Below, in pieces: positions 24,243-33,203 of a DNA stretch of 64,000 bases (position 1 is the stretch's first letter; every line of letters starts with the position of its first letter). This DNA comes from Sphingobacteriaceae bacterium (lineage in GTDB: Bacteria > Bacteroidota > Bacteroidia > Sphingobacteriales > Sphingobacteriaceae): the NCBI GenBank assembly GCA_014380615.1, contig JACMJM010000010.1:1-64000 (forward strand), read 5' to 3'. The translations under genes and the position numbers were made by a program. The notes under the pieces were generated by a model that was not told the origin of the DNA, did not search any database, and worked only from the letters and a program-made list of their open reading frames with translations.

Positions 24243-24773
24243 TTGATGATGAGATTTATTTTTTTATTAGCGATGCTGAGCCTTGGTACAGCCGTTAATG
24301 CCCAGAAATTGAAGTTGGATCAATTAGAACAACTACTAAATTCTTCTATGGATGAAGCCGAGGAAAGCCTCTTTCTTGCCGGATATATTTTCCTCAACGA
24401 AAAGAAAAAGCCCGATACAAGCGGGATAATAAATGTTTTTACAAACCGAAAAAGAACGATAGGTACCGCGAAGATTGTATGGAAGGGTGTTTATGCAAAT
24501 TACCCTGTAAACTCGTTTGTTAAGTACATTACTTATGATAGACAGGAGTTTGAGAACTTTAGAAGGTTAATGATAGAACACGGTTTTGTCAGAAAAGATT
24601 CTGCTATTACTGAAACCTCTACCTTTACGAAAGATAATTTACAAGTTCATTTCGAGCCGGGTAAAGATGAATTTGATAATATTACTTTTGAGGTCAGGCT
24701 AAGTAATCCTAAAGGCCTGCTTAAAGAAAAGGTACTCAAAAAAGGACCCTTCAAAAATATCTTCAAGCAATAA
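24243..24773 (+). CDS. Hypothetical exported protein
   Basis: 176 residues with a signal peptide (MMMRFIFLLAMLSLGTAVNA, then QKLKLDQLEQ). The mature part is soluble and mixed alpha/beta, for example WKGVYANYPVNSFVKYITYD and FRRLMIEHGFVRKDSAITET, and ends in a basic tail. ATG codons at 24246, 24249 or 24252 are alternative starts. No family recognised. Confidence 0.7.
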   Translation: MMMRFIFLLAMLSLGTAVNAQKLKLDQLEQLLNSSMDEAEESLFLAGYIFLNEKKKPDTSGIINVFTNRKRTIGTAKIVWKGVYANYPVNSFVKYITYDRQEFENFRRLMIEHGFVRKDSAITETSTFTKDNLQVHFEPGKDEFDNITFEVRLSNPKGLLKEKVLKKGPFKNIFKQ

Positions 24774-25066
24774 ATCTTCAGCACTCTTATGGAACATATC
24801 CGTGCGGGCGTGTGTTAAAAAAGCATGGATAGTAAAAATGGTGCCCGGGCATTCACCGGTGCAAGCGGACTGGTTTTGCCGGTGCCAAACAAACCCTTAT
24901 ACCCGCCAGAATGTATACTTTAATAATACTATGGGGAACGCCGTAAATAATCTCCTCACGCTAAATCGTTATTTGGCGACTGAATACGATGAATAAGGGC
25001 TTCTAATGACAGGGGTGGACGCAAATATGTCGCAAAGTTCCGGGCCGATGTTGCTTTAAGGATTTT
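24774..25066. other. Intergenic region without supported gene
   Basis: About 290 bp between the exported protein and the terminator hairpin. A 64-codon frame at 24802-24996 has no protein-like features (MRACVKKAWIVKMVPGHSPV) and I do not call it. Confidence 0.5.
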
Positions 25067-25104
25067 TTTTTCATCTCAAAGGCTTTTACCTTTGAGATGA
25101 AAAA
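25067..25104. terminator. Strong bidirectional terminator
   Basis: A perfect 16-bp stem, TTTTTCATCTCAAAGG and CCTTTGAGATGAAAAA, loop CTTTTA, with T-runs on both strands. It separates the forward gene ending at 24773 from ychF, which ends 4 bp away on the other strand. Confidence 0.9.
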
Positions 25105-25107
25105 GTC

Positions 25108-26205
25108 TTAAACGTTAAACCTGAAGTGCATAATGTCGCCGTCTTCAACCACATACGTTTTTCCTTCCACGCTTAACTTCCCGTTTTCTTTGCATGCGGC
25201 TTCCGAACCGAATTTTATAAAATCATCGTATTTGATAACCTCTGCGCGAATGAACCCTTTTTCGAAGTCGGTATGGATTACTCCGGCTGCTTGCGGCGCA
25301 GTGAACCCTTTAGTAATGGTCCATGCTCTTACTTCTTGCACGCCTGCGGTAAAATAGGTGTAAAGGTCTAGCAAGCGGTAAGCCGAGCGGATTAAGCGGC
25401 TTACGCCCGATTCTTCAAGCCCAAGGTCTGTAAGGAACATCTCACGTTCTTCATAGCTTTCAAGTTCCGCGATCTCTGATTCTATTTTTGCCGAAATGAT
25501 TAAAACCTCTGCGTTTTCTTCTTTTACCGACTCTTTTACCCGCTCTGTGTAAGCGTTTCCACTAACCACGGATGCTTCATCCACGTTACAAACATACATC
25601 ACAGGTTTTGCGGTGAGCAGCCACAAGTCGGCCAGGAATTCTTTATCCTCTTCGGTAATGGCTGCTGTACGCACCGATTTTCCGGATTCGAGATGCGATT
25701 TTACGACGGTACAAACCTCATAGGCTTTTTTTGCGTCCTTATCGCCGGTCTTAGCCATTTTCTCAACCTTCTGGATTTTTTTGCTTACCGCATCTAAATC
25801 CTTTAACTGAAGCTCGGTGTCGATTATTTCTTTATCACGAATTGGGTCTACAGAGCCGTCAACATGTACCACGTTTCCGTCGTCAAAGCATCTTAAAACA
25901 TGTATTATGGCATTGGTAGCACGAATGTTTCCTAAAAACTGATTGCCCAGGCCTTCTCCCTTGCTCGCTCCCTTAACCAAACCGGCTATATCAACAATTT
26001 CAATTGTATTTGGAACAATTTTATTGGGATTTACTAATTCGGCAAGCTTATTTAACCGGCCGTCGGGTACGGTGATAACACCAACGTTAGGCTCTATTGT
26101 GCAAAACGGGAAATTAGCTGCCTGCGCCTTTGCGTTTGATAAACAATTAAAAAGAGTAGATTTTCCGACGTTGGGTAAACCAACGATTCCACATTGTAAA
26201 GCCAT
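25108..26205 (-). CDS. ychF: YchF/OLA1-family P-loop ATPase
   Basis: 365 residues, an Obg-related protein that prefers ATP and binds ribosomes; linked to stress responses. P-loop GLPNVGKST (9-17), Switch II DIAGLVKGASKGEGLGNQFL (about 72-91), NVDE in place of NKxD (about 205), a coiled-coil insertion (LDAVSKKIQKVEKMAKTGDK), and the C-terminal TGS domain (FTAGVQEVRAWTITKGFTAP through the end). Full length for the family. Confidence 0.95.
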   Translation of the reverse strand: MALQCGIVGLPNVGKSTLFNCLSNAKAQAANFPFCTIEPNVGVITVPDGRLNKLAELVNPNKIVPNTIEIVDIAGLVKGASKGEGLGNQFLGNIRATNAIIHVLRCFDDGNVVHVDGSVDPIRDKEIIDTELQLKDLDAVSKKIQKVEKMAKTGDKDAKKAYEVCTVVKSHLESGKSVRTAAITEEDKEFLADLWLLTAKPVMYVCNVDEASVVSGNAYTERVKESVKEENAEVLIISAKIESEIAELESYEEREMFLTDLGLEESGVSRLIRSAYRLLDLYTYFTAGVQEVRAWTITKGFTAPQAAGVIHTDFEKGFIRAEVIKYDDFIKFGSEAACKENGKLSVEGKTYVVEDGDIMHFRFNV

Positions 26206-26449
26206 TTATATTTATTGCTAGTATTAAGATCAAGAATTCAGCGGGCGAAATTACGCTTTAAAATTTAATTTGCTGCACTTAAAGCGAAGCGCAACAGGGA
26301 TTTTTAAAAACGTTTGTGTTTATGAAGTTGCGGGAATTTGAAAACTAATCTATCCTGCAAGACCAAACGTAAAACGAAGATAAAACCTTCGCCCTACACG
26401 TCAGCCCCTCAATTGCATAAATCGTTAGGCGTATGTGCTTTTCTGTTCG

Positions 26450-26821
26450 TCATTCTTTGATTTTTATTACCTCTTTCCTATACAAGTCCAACGCTATTTT
26501 CAAAATGTTCATTATAGTTTTTACAGGTAAATCTTTGTTGGGATTAACTCTAAAAATCTTCATTTTAGAACGTTTACCAACTTCTAATTTTGGATGGTCA
26601 AGGTATTGGCCTTCTACCATAAGAATGTATGGTTCGTCCGTTTTTTTATCCGTCCACAAATAGCAAAACATTTTTTTCTTATAGCAGAAGCAGGGCATTC
26701 CCCACTTCTGCGTTTCAGTAATATCTTTGTCGTGGTCAAGAATGATGCTTCTTAAGGCAAGCAAACAACTCTTGTTTGGTTCTTCCTTGTTAAGATAATA
26801 GTTATGCAGTTCTTCAGCCAT
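26450..26821 (-). CDS. DUF1801-family protein
   Basis: 123 residues, cytoplasmic, with the DUF1801 pattern: LLALRSIILDHDKDITETQKWGMPCFCYKKKMFCYLWT at the N-terminal half and DLYRKEVIKIKE at the end. Members are small alpha/beta proteins of unknown role, often near transcription regulators. It lies 3 bp after an effector-binding-domain gene and probably shares its transcript. Confidence 0.75.
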   Translation of the reverse strand: MAEELHNYYLNKEEPNKSCLLALRSIILDHDKDITETQKWGMPCFCYKKKMFCYLWTDKKTDEPYILMVEGQYLDHPKLEVGKRSKMKIFRVNPNKDLPVKTIMNILKIALDLYRKEVIKIKE

Positions 26822-26824
26822 TGC

Positions 26825-27283
26825 TTATTTTAAAGCAATTAAAAAATCAATTTCAGCATCGGTCGGGTTTTGAGCTTTTTCTCCAAAAACTTCAAAGTCT
26901 GCGGTGAATGCCCTGTCTAAATCCATTTCCCAGATTTCTATCCATTTGTTTATTATCAGCCCTTTCATCAAATCACCTTTGGCTGAAAGTTTCACATAAT
27001 TCCCGCCGTCAAAAGACTTACCTATCATTCCATCAGGAATGGAAGTTAGCGTTGAAACTTTGCAACCCAATACTGTTGTATATGGCTTTGTATGATCGCT
27101 TTCATAGTTTGTATAAATAGAATAGATGGTGTCGTCAACTTTGTTTGGAATGGCTTCCAAAACATTTTCGCCCATAAATTTACCCCACAAATCAGTAATG
27201 TCTATGGCTGCCTGGTTGTTTTCATTTGTGGTTCTTACCGAAATGCCGATTATCATAAAAGGCTCAATTTTTACTTTGTTCAT
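26825..27283 (-). CDS. GyrI-like effector-binding domain protein
   Basis: Start taken at 27283 (MNKVKIEPFMIIGISVRTTN); an upstream in-frame ATG at 27307 adds MWLNKKYK. 152 residues forming a stand-alone effector-binding domain as in the C-terminus of AraC/MerR-type regulators and in GyrI: strand IEPFMIIGISVRT, then DLWGKFMGENVLEAIPNK, IYSIYTNYESDH, and YVKLSAKGDL. No DNA-binding part, so it may bind small molecules. The partner regulator encoded upstream at 27332 is the likely context. Confidence 0.78.
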   Translation of the reverse strand: MNKVKIEPFMIIGISVRTTNENNQAAIDITDLWGKFMGENVLEAIPNKVDDTIYSIYTNYESDHTKPYTTVLGCKVSTLTSIPDGMIGKSFDGGNYVKLSAKGDLMKGLIINKWIEIWEMDLDRAFTADFEVFGEKAQNPTDAEIDFLIALK

Positions 27284-27331
27284 TTTATATTTTTTGTTGA
27301 GCCACAAAATTAAAATGCCATTGCGACAACC

Positions 27332-28054
27332 TTATGGCAAGGGTTCAGGAAAATATTTTGCTTTGCAAATTTCAAAGTATTCTTGCAAGGTCATTTTATG
27401 AGGTTCAAACTTGTCTGTAAGTGTGTTAAGGCTTTGTATTCTGTCAAGGCGAAACGCCCTGAAATCCTTTCGTAAACGGCAATACGCAATGAGTAACCAA
27501 TTATCCTGAGTGCTGTAAATGGCAAATGGTTCAATAATTCTGTTTGTAGTTTGATTGGTGTCGGGTGACAGATATTTTATGTTGACAAGATTAAAGTTTG
27601 TCAAAGATAATTGTAGCGTTGAAAGATAATTGCTGGTTCGGTTGTTGTCTTTGTTATGCCTGAATACAATTCGCTTGGAAAGCAGGTTCGCTCTGTCTCT
27701 CGTATTGTTGCGTAAAACTGATCTTATTTTGTTAATAGCTTCTGAATACTCTTTTACAAATGAGGCGTCTTTGTTTTTAAGTATCAGTTGTTCTGCTGTT
27801 ATCAATGCGTTGGCTTCACTTTCAGTAAACATTACTGGTGGAATTCTGTAACCTTCCATTAATGAATAGCCTTTCCCTTCTTCTGTGAAAATGGGAACGT
27901 CTGCCTGTTCCAATGCTTTTATGTCCCTATAAATTGTTCTTTTACTAACCAAAAATTTGTCGGCAAGCTCCGAAGCAGTCAAAAGTCGTTTTGTTTGCAA
28001 TTGGGTTAGGATGGCAGTAAGTCTGGAAAGACGTTTTACATCGGTGTCATTCAT
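27332..28054 (-). CDS. HTH/WYL-type transcriptional regulator
   Basis: 240 residues. The N-terminal DeoR-like helix-turn-helix (about 8-62: RLTAILTQLQTKRLLTASEL, ADKFLVSKRTIYRDIKAL) and a C-terminal WYL domain (about 145-215: INIKYLSPDTNQTTNRIIEP, NWLLIAYCRLRKDFRAFRLD). The WYL tripeptide itself reads WLL. A YafY/YobV-like ligand-responsive regulator. It is 48 bp ahead of the effector-binding protein gene; the three genes 28054-26450 look like one operon. Confidence 0.85.
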   Translation of the reverse strand: MNDTDVKRLSRLTAILTQLQTKRLLTASELADKFLVSKRTIYRDIKALEQADVPIFTEEGKGYSLMEGYRIPPVMFTESEANALITAEQLILKNKDASFVKEYSEAINKIRSVLRNNTRDRANLLSKRIVFRHNKDNNRTSNYLSTLQLSLTNFNLVNIKYLSPDTNQTTNRIIEPFAIYSTQDNWLLIAYCRLRKDFRAFRLDRIQSLNTLTDKFEPHKMTLQEYFEICKAKYFPEPLP

Positions 28055-28109
28055 TTAGTTGTTCCTTTCTGATAGGTAATAAATGTAGGTGTTTGGTAGT
28101 ATTACTCCT

Positions 28110-28293
28110 ACCTGAGTTCGATTATAATAAATAGTTTTTTTTTGGGCGTTCGGGCGGGCTTTCCGCTACAAGTCCTCGTTACGCTGCGCTTCACTGTGGG
28201 CTTTTCGCTGCAATCCCTAACGCAAAACCCCTCTAAGTGCAAATAATGCTTCTTAATTATAGACTCCGCGCATTTTAAGAATCGAACTCAGGT
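28110..28293. mobile_element. MITE-like element with 14-bp terminal inverted repeats
   Basis: ACCTGAGTTCGATT (28110-28123) and its exact reverse complement AATCGAACTCAGGT (28280-28293) enclose 156 bp. TCCT lies directly outside both ends (28106-28109 and 28294-28297), as a possible 4-bp target duplication. The interior contains a GC-rich block (GGGCGTTCGGGCGGGC ... GCTGCAATCCCTAACGC, 28143-28223) similar in style to dispersed repeats of Bacteroidota. No ORF inside. Confidence 0.5.
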
Positions 28294-28322
28294 TCCTAAC
28301 AATTTTCTCTGCAAAACGCAAT

Positions 28323-28352
28323 AAAAAAGCCATCCTGTAAAACAGAACGGCT
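28323..28352 (-). terminator. Intrinsic terminator
   Basis: Minus strand: AGCCGTTCTGT, short loop, ACAGGATGGCT followed by six T (28328-28323). Ends the PUR-protein transcript about 26 bp past its stop. Confidence 0.8.
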
Positions 28353-28377
28353 TCAAATATCTTAAAATTAGAATTGA

Positions 28378-28707
28378 CTAAATATCGAAAGAGAAATCGT
28401 CAGCGGCTTTAGCAGCTTCTACGCCGCTCTCGCTGTACTCGTATCTTTTTTCAACTACTTCCTGATGTGTTTTGATGTAGTCAACAGTATCTTTCAGGCC
28501 TTCAGCAAATTTTTCGAAATCTTCTTTATAAAGGAAAATTTTGTGTTTTACAAAAACCCCATCTTCTAAACGTTTTTTACTTTCTGTTACAGTGATGTAA
28601 TAGTCGTTTGAGCGCGTTGCTTTTACATCAAAAAAATAAGTACGTTTTCCTGCTCTTACTTTCTTTGAAAAAACCTCTTCTCTCTCTTTGTTGTCAAAAT
28701 CTCCCAT
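28378..28707 (-). CDS. PUR-family (DUF3276) nucleic-acid-binding protein
   Basis: 109 residues. One PUR repeat: VFSKKVRAGKRTYFFDVKAT, NDYYITVTESKKRLEDGVFV, KHKIFLYKEDFEKFAEGLKD, then an acidic C-terminal tail. The family binds single-stranded DNA/RNA and is very common in Bacteroidota. Single gene with own promoter and terminator. Confidence 0.9.
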   Translation of the reverse strand: MGDFDNKEREEVFSKKVRAGKRTYFFDVKATRSNDYYITVTESKKRLEDGVFVKHKIFLYKEDFEKFAEGLKDTVDYIKTHQEVVEKRYEYSESGVEAAKAADDFSFDI

Positions 28708-28730
28708 TTCTTGTTTTTAAAGTTTAGTTC

Positions 28731-28764
28731 GGTAAATATAAACTAATAATTTTTAAACTTCAAA
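28731..28764 (-). promoter_or_regulatory. Promoter of the PUR-protein gene
   Basis: Minus strand: TTTG (28764-28761), about 20 bp, TATATTTA (one mismatch to TAnnTTTG), 24-30 bp before the start codon. Confidence 0.45.
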
Positions 28765-28790
28765 ATACAAAATTATAGCCGAAATATCTT

Positions 28791-30584
28791 TTATACAGCC
28801 GTTTCTTGCTCTTCTAGTAATTGTTTTTCGTATAGGTCTTTGTAAACCCCATTCGCCTTTAAAAGGCTGTTATGAGTGCCCTCTTCGATGATTTCGCCAT
28901 TCTCAAGTACTAGTATTTTGTCGGCGTTTTTAATGGTAGATACCCGGTGGGCAATTATGATACTGGTTTTCCCCGAAAGATTCTTGCCCAGGTTGTTTAA
29001 AATTTCTTCTTCCGTTCTGGTATCAATGGCCGAAAGGCAATCGTCAAAAATTAGTAATCCCGGATTTTTAATTAAAGCTCTTGCGATAGAAACCCGTTGT
29101 TTCTGTCCTCCCGAAAGGGTAATTCCTCGCTCTCCGATCATGGTTTCAAAACCTTCGTCAAACTCTTTAATATTATGGTAAACGGCCGCGTCTTTGGCTG
29201 CCCGCTCAATTTTCTTAAGGTCGGTTTTTGATGATTCGCCAAAGGCGATGTTATTAGCGATAGTGTCTGAAAAGAGAAAAACTTCCTGTGGTACAAACCC
29301 CACCTGAGTGCGGAAATCATTAAGGTTGATCCTGTTAATCGGTTGGCCGTCTATTAAAATTTCGCCTGCAGTTACGTCATACATTCGCATTAAAAGATTA
29401 GCAAGAGTGGATTTTCCGGAGCCGGTTCGGCCGATTATGGCCAGGAATTCCCCGGTTTTTACCTCGAACGAAATATTACTTAATGCTTTAAGGCCGGTGT
29501 CGGGATAAGTGAAACTTACATTCTTAAATTCTACGTTTCCCTCCAGCTCAAATTTATCATGATTGGTGTATTGGATCTCGGGCTCGGTACTCAAAAATTC
29601 GTTTATTCTTTTTTGAGAAGCTGCCGCCCGTTGTATTAAAGAGGTTACCCAGCCCAGAGAGGTAACCGGAAATGTTAACTGGTTTACGTAGACAATAAAT
29701 TCGGCGATGTTCCCCGAGGTAATAGTGCCGTTCATCACTTCAATGCCGCCGAAATATACCGTAGCAATGGTACTTAATCCCACAAGTAAAAGCATAACCG
29801 GATAAAAAGTTGCCTGTACCTGTACAAGTGCCAGCGAATCTTTTTTATAAGCATTGCTCTCGGCAGCGAATTTATCTTTTATATCGTTTTCTCTTACATA
29901 CGCCTTTATCACCCTTATCCCCGAAAAGGTTTCCTGCACAAAGCCGGATAGTTTTGAAAGCCTCTCCTGGATTTTTTCGCTCCGCTGGTTGATGATATTG
30001 TGGACAAAATAAATGGTGAAAGCAAGGATTGGGAGTGGCAGCAAACTATAAATCGCCAGTTTTAAATTAACACTTATCATTGCCGCTATTACCAGAATAA
30101 AAAGCACTACAGTGTTTATGGTATACATAATTGCCGGGCCTGCGTACATTCTCACACGGCTTACATCTTCTGTTACCCTGTTCATTAAATCGCCGGTATT
30201 ATTGCGGCGAAAGAAACTCATGGAAAGTTCCTGATAGTGCTGATAAATTTCGTTCTTTAGATCATATTCAATATGCCGCGACATCAGAATAATAGTTTGG
30301 CGCATAAAGAAGAGAAAAATGCCTCGCAGCAGGGCAAGAAGCAGTACCGTGAAACCGAAGAGTAATAAACTGTAACCAAAAACCTGGTAAACGAGTTCTT
30401 GCCTGTCGAATCCGTTAAAAAGTCGGTAAACGCTGATGTTTTCATTCACCAGATCAAACGCGATTTGGATTACTTTGGCCGGAAGGACTCCGAAAATGTT
30501 AGAAATAATAACGAAGATAATGCCCGGAATAAGACGCCAGCGGTATTTATAAAAAAACTTATTGAGATAGGCTAGATCCTTCAT
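28791..30584 (-). CDS. MsbA-like ABC exporter
   Basis: 597 residues, a half-size exporter with fused transmembrane and nucleotide-binding domains. Six helices in about 15-320; Walker A GRTGSGKST (about 392-400), Q-loop VGFVPQEVFLFSD, signature LSGGQKQRVSIARAL (about 490), Walker B LLIFDDCLSAID, H-loop IIAHRVST. Works as a homodimer or heterodimer; a lipid or drug substrate is possible, and the sequence does not choose. A 98-bp gap to a divergent leucine dehydrogenase gene holds that gene's promoter. Confidence 0.9.
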   Translation of the reverse strand: MKDLAYLNKFFYKYRWRLIPGIIFVIISNIFGVLPAKVIQIAFDLVNENISVYRLFNGFDRQELVYQVFGYSLLLFGFTVLLLALLRGIFLFFMRQTIILMSRHIEYDLKNEIYQHYQELSMSFFRRNNTGDLMNRVTEDVSRVRMYAGPAIMYTINTVVLFILVIAAMISVNLKLAIYSLLPLPILAFTIYFVHNIINQRSEKIQERLSKLSGFVQETFSGIRVIKAYVRENDIKDKFAAESNAYKKDSLALVQVQATFYPVMLLLVGLSTIATVYFGGIEVMNGTITSGNIAEFIVYVNQLTFPVTSLGWVTSLIQRAAASQKRINEFLSTEPEIQYTNHDKFELEGNVEFKNVSFTYPDTGLKALSNISFEVKTGEFLAIIGRTGSGKSTLANLLMRMYDVTAGEILIDGQPINRINLNDFRTQVGFVPQEVFLFSDTIANNIAFGESSKTDLKKIERAAKDAAVYHNIKEFDEGFETMIGERGITLSGGQKQRVSIARALIKNPGLLIFDDCLSAIDTRTEEEILNNLGKNLSGKTSIIIAHRVSTIKNADKILVLENGEIIEEGTHNSLLKANGVYKDLYEKQLLEEQETAV

Positions 30585-30634
30585 GTTTGTATGCCTGCAA
30601 AAGTACTAATCCTTAATATAGCTTTAAGGTTATA

Positions 30635-30660
30635 TTGTACTGAAATTTTTACTAGTTTTG
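30635..30660 (+). promoter_or_regulatory. Promoter of the leucine dehydrogenase gene
   Basis: TTG (30635-30637), then TAGTTTTG (30653-30660), an exact match to TAnnTTTG, 22 bp before the start codon. Confidence 0.55.
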
Positions 30661-30682
30661 CAGACCGAATCGCATCTCAAAC

Positions 30683-31768
30683 ATGGTATCAAAGACTTTC
30701 GAAGAAGGTTCATTATTTAACGAGCTTAGCAAGTGCAACCACCAGCGGGTTGTTTTTTGTAATGATGAAGATACCGGCCTAAAGGCTATTATTGCCATTC
30801 ATGATACTACACTTGGCCCGGCTTTTGGCGGTACCCGCATGTGGGAATACAAAACTGAGGCTGAAGCCTTGCGGGATGTGTTACGGCTTTCGCGAGCTAT
30901 GACTTACAAAGCGGCCATAAGCGGCTTAAATTTAGGTGGCGGTAAAGCACTTATTCTCGGAAATAGCCGTACAGATAAAACGGAAGCTTTAATGCGTAAG
31001 TTCGGGCAGTTTATTAAAAACATGAGCGGCAGCTTTATAACGGCCGAAGATCTGGGCACCAGCAGTCGCGACATGGAGTATATCCGTATGGAAACCGAGC
31101 ATGTAATTGGCGGACAGGAATCTTCAAACGGTGCAAATCCATCCCCTATAACCGCCAAAGGTGTTTTTATGGGAATTAAAGCATGTTTGAAAGAGCTTTA
31201 CGGAAGTGATAGCCTTGCCGGAAGATCTGTTGCGGTACAAGGTATTGGCCATGTAGGAGAGAACCTGGTTCATCTTTTACGTGAGGAGAACGCAAGGGTA
31301 TACGTAAGTGATATTAACGAAGAGCGAGTAAGGCAGGTAGCGAAGAAATCGGGGGCCGACCCCATTTCAAATAACAATATTCTGGATCTTGAGTTCGATG
31401 TATATTCGCCATGTGCCCTGGGAGGAATCATAAATTCGGCCACTATTGCGAAAATGAAATGTCCGATTATTGCGGGTTCGGCCAATAATCAACTTGCGGA
31501 TGAGGATCTGCACGGACAGATGCTTTTGGATAAGGGCATACTTTACGCACCCGATTATTTGATTAATGCGGGCGGTATGATCAATTCATATTCTGAGATT
31601 TCGGGTTACAGTAAAAAAAGAACTCTGCAACTTGCGGAAAACATATATGAAGTTACACGTGGTGTTCTAAAGAAGTCGAAAGCTGAAAATATTCCCACAA
31701 ACAAAGCGGCTGATATTATCGCCGAAAAGCGGATAACAGATATTAAAAAAATTAAAGCATCCTATTAA
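30683..31768 (+). CDS. Leucine dehydrogenase (Glu/Leu/Phe/Val dehydrogenase family)
   Basis: 361 residues. NAD-dependent oxidative deamination of branched-chain amino acids to 2-oxo acids. N-terminal GPAFGGTRMWEYKTEAEALR and catalytic Lys in MTYKAAISGLNLGGGKALI (about residue 75-90); nucleotide-binding VAVQGIGHVGENL (about 174-186); ITAEDLGTSSRDMEYI. C-terminal PDYLINAGGMINSYSE is typical. The length fits leucine dehydrogenase rather than glutamate dehydrogenase. Confidence 0.9.
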   Translation: MVSKTFEEGSLFNELSKCNHQRVVFCNDEDTGLKAIIAIHDTTLGPAFGGTRMWEYKTEAEALRDVLRLSRAMTYKAAISGLNLGGGKALILGNSRTDKTEALMRKFGQFIKNMSGSFITAEDLGTSSRDMEYIRMETEHVIGGQESSNGANPSPITAKGVFMGIKACLKELYGSDSLAGRSVAVQGIGHVGENLVHLLREENARVYVSDINEERVRQVAKKSGADPISNNNILDLEFDVYSPCALGGIINSATIAKMKCPIIAGSANNQLADEDLHGQMLLDKGILYAPDYLINAGGMINSYSEISGYSKKRTLQLAENIYEVTRGVLKKSKAENIPTNKAADIIAEKRITDIKKIKASY

Positions 31769-31803
31769 ATTAGGTTTAAATAGTAGAAAATCGTTCTTAT
31801 AAC

Positions 31804-32751
31804 ATGTTAAACAGAAGGCAGCTGAGGGTGAAAGTGTTACAAACTTTGTACGCGTACCATTTATCCGAAAACAAAGTAGTTAAGTCGTTCGAGAAAAAGC
31901 TTCTTGACAGTATTGATGATGTTTTTGAAATGTACATCTGGCTGTTGTCTCTGTTAACAGAAGTATCAGATTATGTACTTATTGATGCCGACGAACGTGC
32001 TAATAAATATCTACCCAACGAAACGGATTTAAACACTAATCTGAAGCTAAATACAAATAAGTTCATTGTAGCTTTAAGGGCGAACCCCGAGTTTCTGATT
32101 AACCTCAAAAAGTATAACCCATCCTGGAACTTTGATCCCGAAATTGTTAAAACCATCTTTTCGGAGTTAAAGGCATCCACTCAATATGCGGATTATCTTG
32201 CGTTGGAGGATGTTTCGATAAGAGCCGAAAAGGACATCATAAAATATATCTTTAAAAAAGTAATTCTTGTGATACCCTCTGTAGAACAGGCTTTTGAAGA
32301 AAAATTTATCAACTGGCAGGTAGACAGGCCGGTACTGGAAGCCATGGTTGCTAAAACGTTCAGTAATTTTCAGAGCGAAAACGGTACGGAAAATAAATTG
32401 GCGCAAATTAGTCCGGTTTGGGTAGAAGACCGGGATTTTATAGTAACGTTGCTGCATAAATCTATCGCCTTCGATGAGGAGTATCAAAAATTAATTTCGG
32501 ATAAAACCCAAAACTGGGAGGCAGACAGGATCGCTATCATAGATATTTTGTTGATGAAACTGGCTTTAGCAGAGTTGATTCATTTCCCGGGTATCCCGAT
32601 AAAGGTTTCGATGAATGAGTATATCGAAATAGCAAAAGAATTTAGCACTCCGAAAAGTAATTTGTTTATAAATGGTATTTTAGACAAAATTCTGGCTGAG
32701 CTGAAATCAGCCGGAAAGATTCGAAAATCTGGCAGAGGATTAATTGAATAA
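31804..32751 (+). CDS. nusB: Transcription antitermination factor NusB (long Bacteroidota form)
   Basis: 315 residues; about twice the E. coli protein, as usual in this phylum, with the NusB fold at the C-terminal half. N-terminal MLNRRQLRVKVLQTLYAYHL and C-terminal NWEADRIAIIDILLMKLALA, EYIEIAKEFSTPKSNLFING are the conserved blocks. Acts in rRNA antitermination with NusE. First gene of a forward cluster ending at 33512. Confidence 0.93.
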   Translation: MLNRRQLRVKVLQTLYAYHLSENKVVKSFEKKLLDSIDDVFEMYIWLLSLLTEVSDYVLIDADERANKYLPNETDLNTNLKLNTNKFIVALRANPEFLINLKKYNPSWNFDPEIVKTIFSELKASTQYADYLALEDVSIRAEKDIIKYIFKKVILVIPSVEQAFEEKFINWQVDRPVLEAMVAKTFSNFQSENGTENKLAQISPVWVEDRDFIVTLLHKSIAFDEEYQKLISDKTQNWEADRIAIIDILLMKLALAELIHFPGIPIKVSMNEYIEIAKEFSTPKSNLFINGILDKILAELKSAGKIRKSGRGLIE

Positions 32752-32759
32752 TAAATAGC

Positions 32760-33182
32760 ATGAAGAAGATAGTTTTAGTTTTAATCGCGCTTTCTATAGT
32801 TTGGGTTTCTTGTAATAACACCACTACCTCAACAGATAGCACATCATCATCTGCGGCAACTGAGAATGGTGCCGCTATAGCATTTGAAAAAAATAATTTT
32901 GATTTCGGTAAAGTAGCCGCCGGAGCTAAGGTTACCCATGAGTTTAAATTTAAGAACACGGGGAACGCTCCTTTAATTATCTCTAACGCGCAAGCCAGCT
33001 GCGGTTGTACAGTTCCCGAATATCCGAAAGAGCCGGTAGCACCGGGAGAATCAGGAGTAATAAGGGTTGTGTTTGATAGTGCGGGCAGGCAGGGGATGCA
33101 AAATAAGATAGTTTCGGTAACATCAAACGCCACACCTTCACTTACAGAAATCTATTTAACAGGCGAAGTAACAGCCAAATAA
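32760..33182 (+). CDS. DUF1573 lipoprotein
   Basis: 140 residues; signal MKKIVLVLIALSIVWVSCNN with lipobox VVSC-like WVSC, then a Thr/Ser-rich linker (NTTTSTDSTSSSAATENGAA) and one DUF1573 immunoglobulin-like domain (NNFDFGKVAAGAKVTHEFKF, ISNAQASCGCTVPEYPKEPV). Lipid-anchored, facing periplasm or surface. 8 bp after nusB and 21 bp before yajC, so one operon. Confidence 0.88.
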   Translation: MKKIVLVLIALSIVWVSCNNTTTSTDSTSSSAATENGAAIAFEKNNFDFGKVAAGAKVTHEFKFKNTGNAPLIISNAQASCGCTVPEYPKEPVAPGESGVIRVVFDSAGRQGMQNKIVSVTSNATPSLTEIYLTGEVTAK

Positions 33183-33203
33183 TTTTAACTAAATAATATA
33201 AAA

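Noticed and set aside
24802..24996. 64-codon frame after the exported protein.
   Set aside because: No promoter, motif or protein-like composition.
26424..28223. GTTAGGC at 26424 and CCTAACG at 28216 looked like ends of a further cassette around the WYL operon.
   Set aside because: Only 7 bp match, no 60-bp spacer or hairpin as at 283-1609, and the right copy lies inside the MITE-like element.
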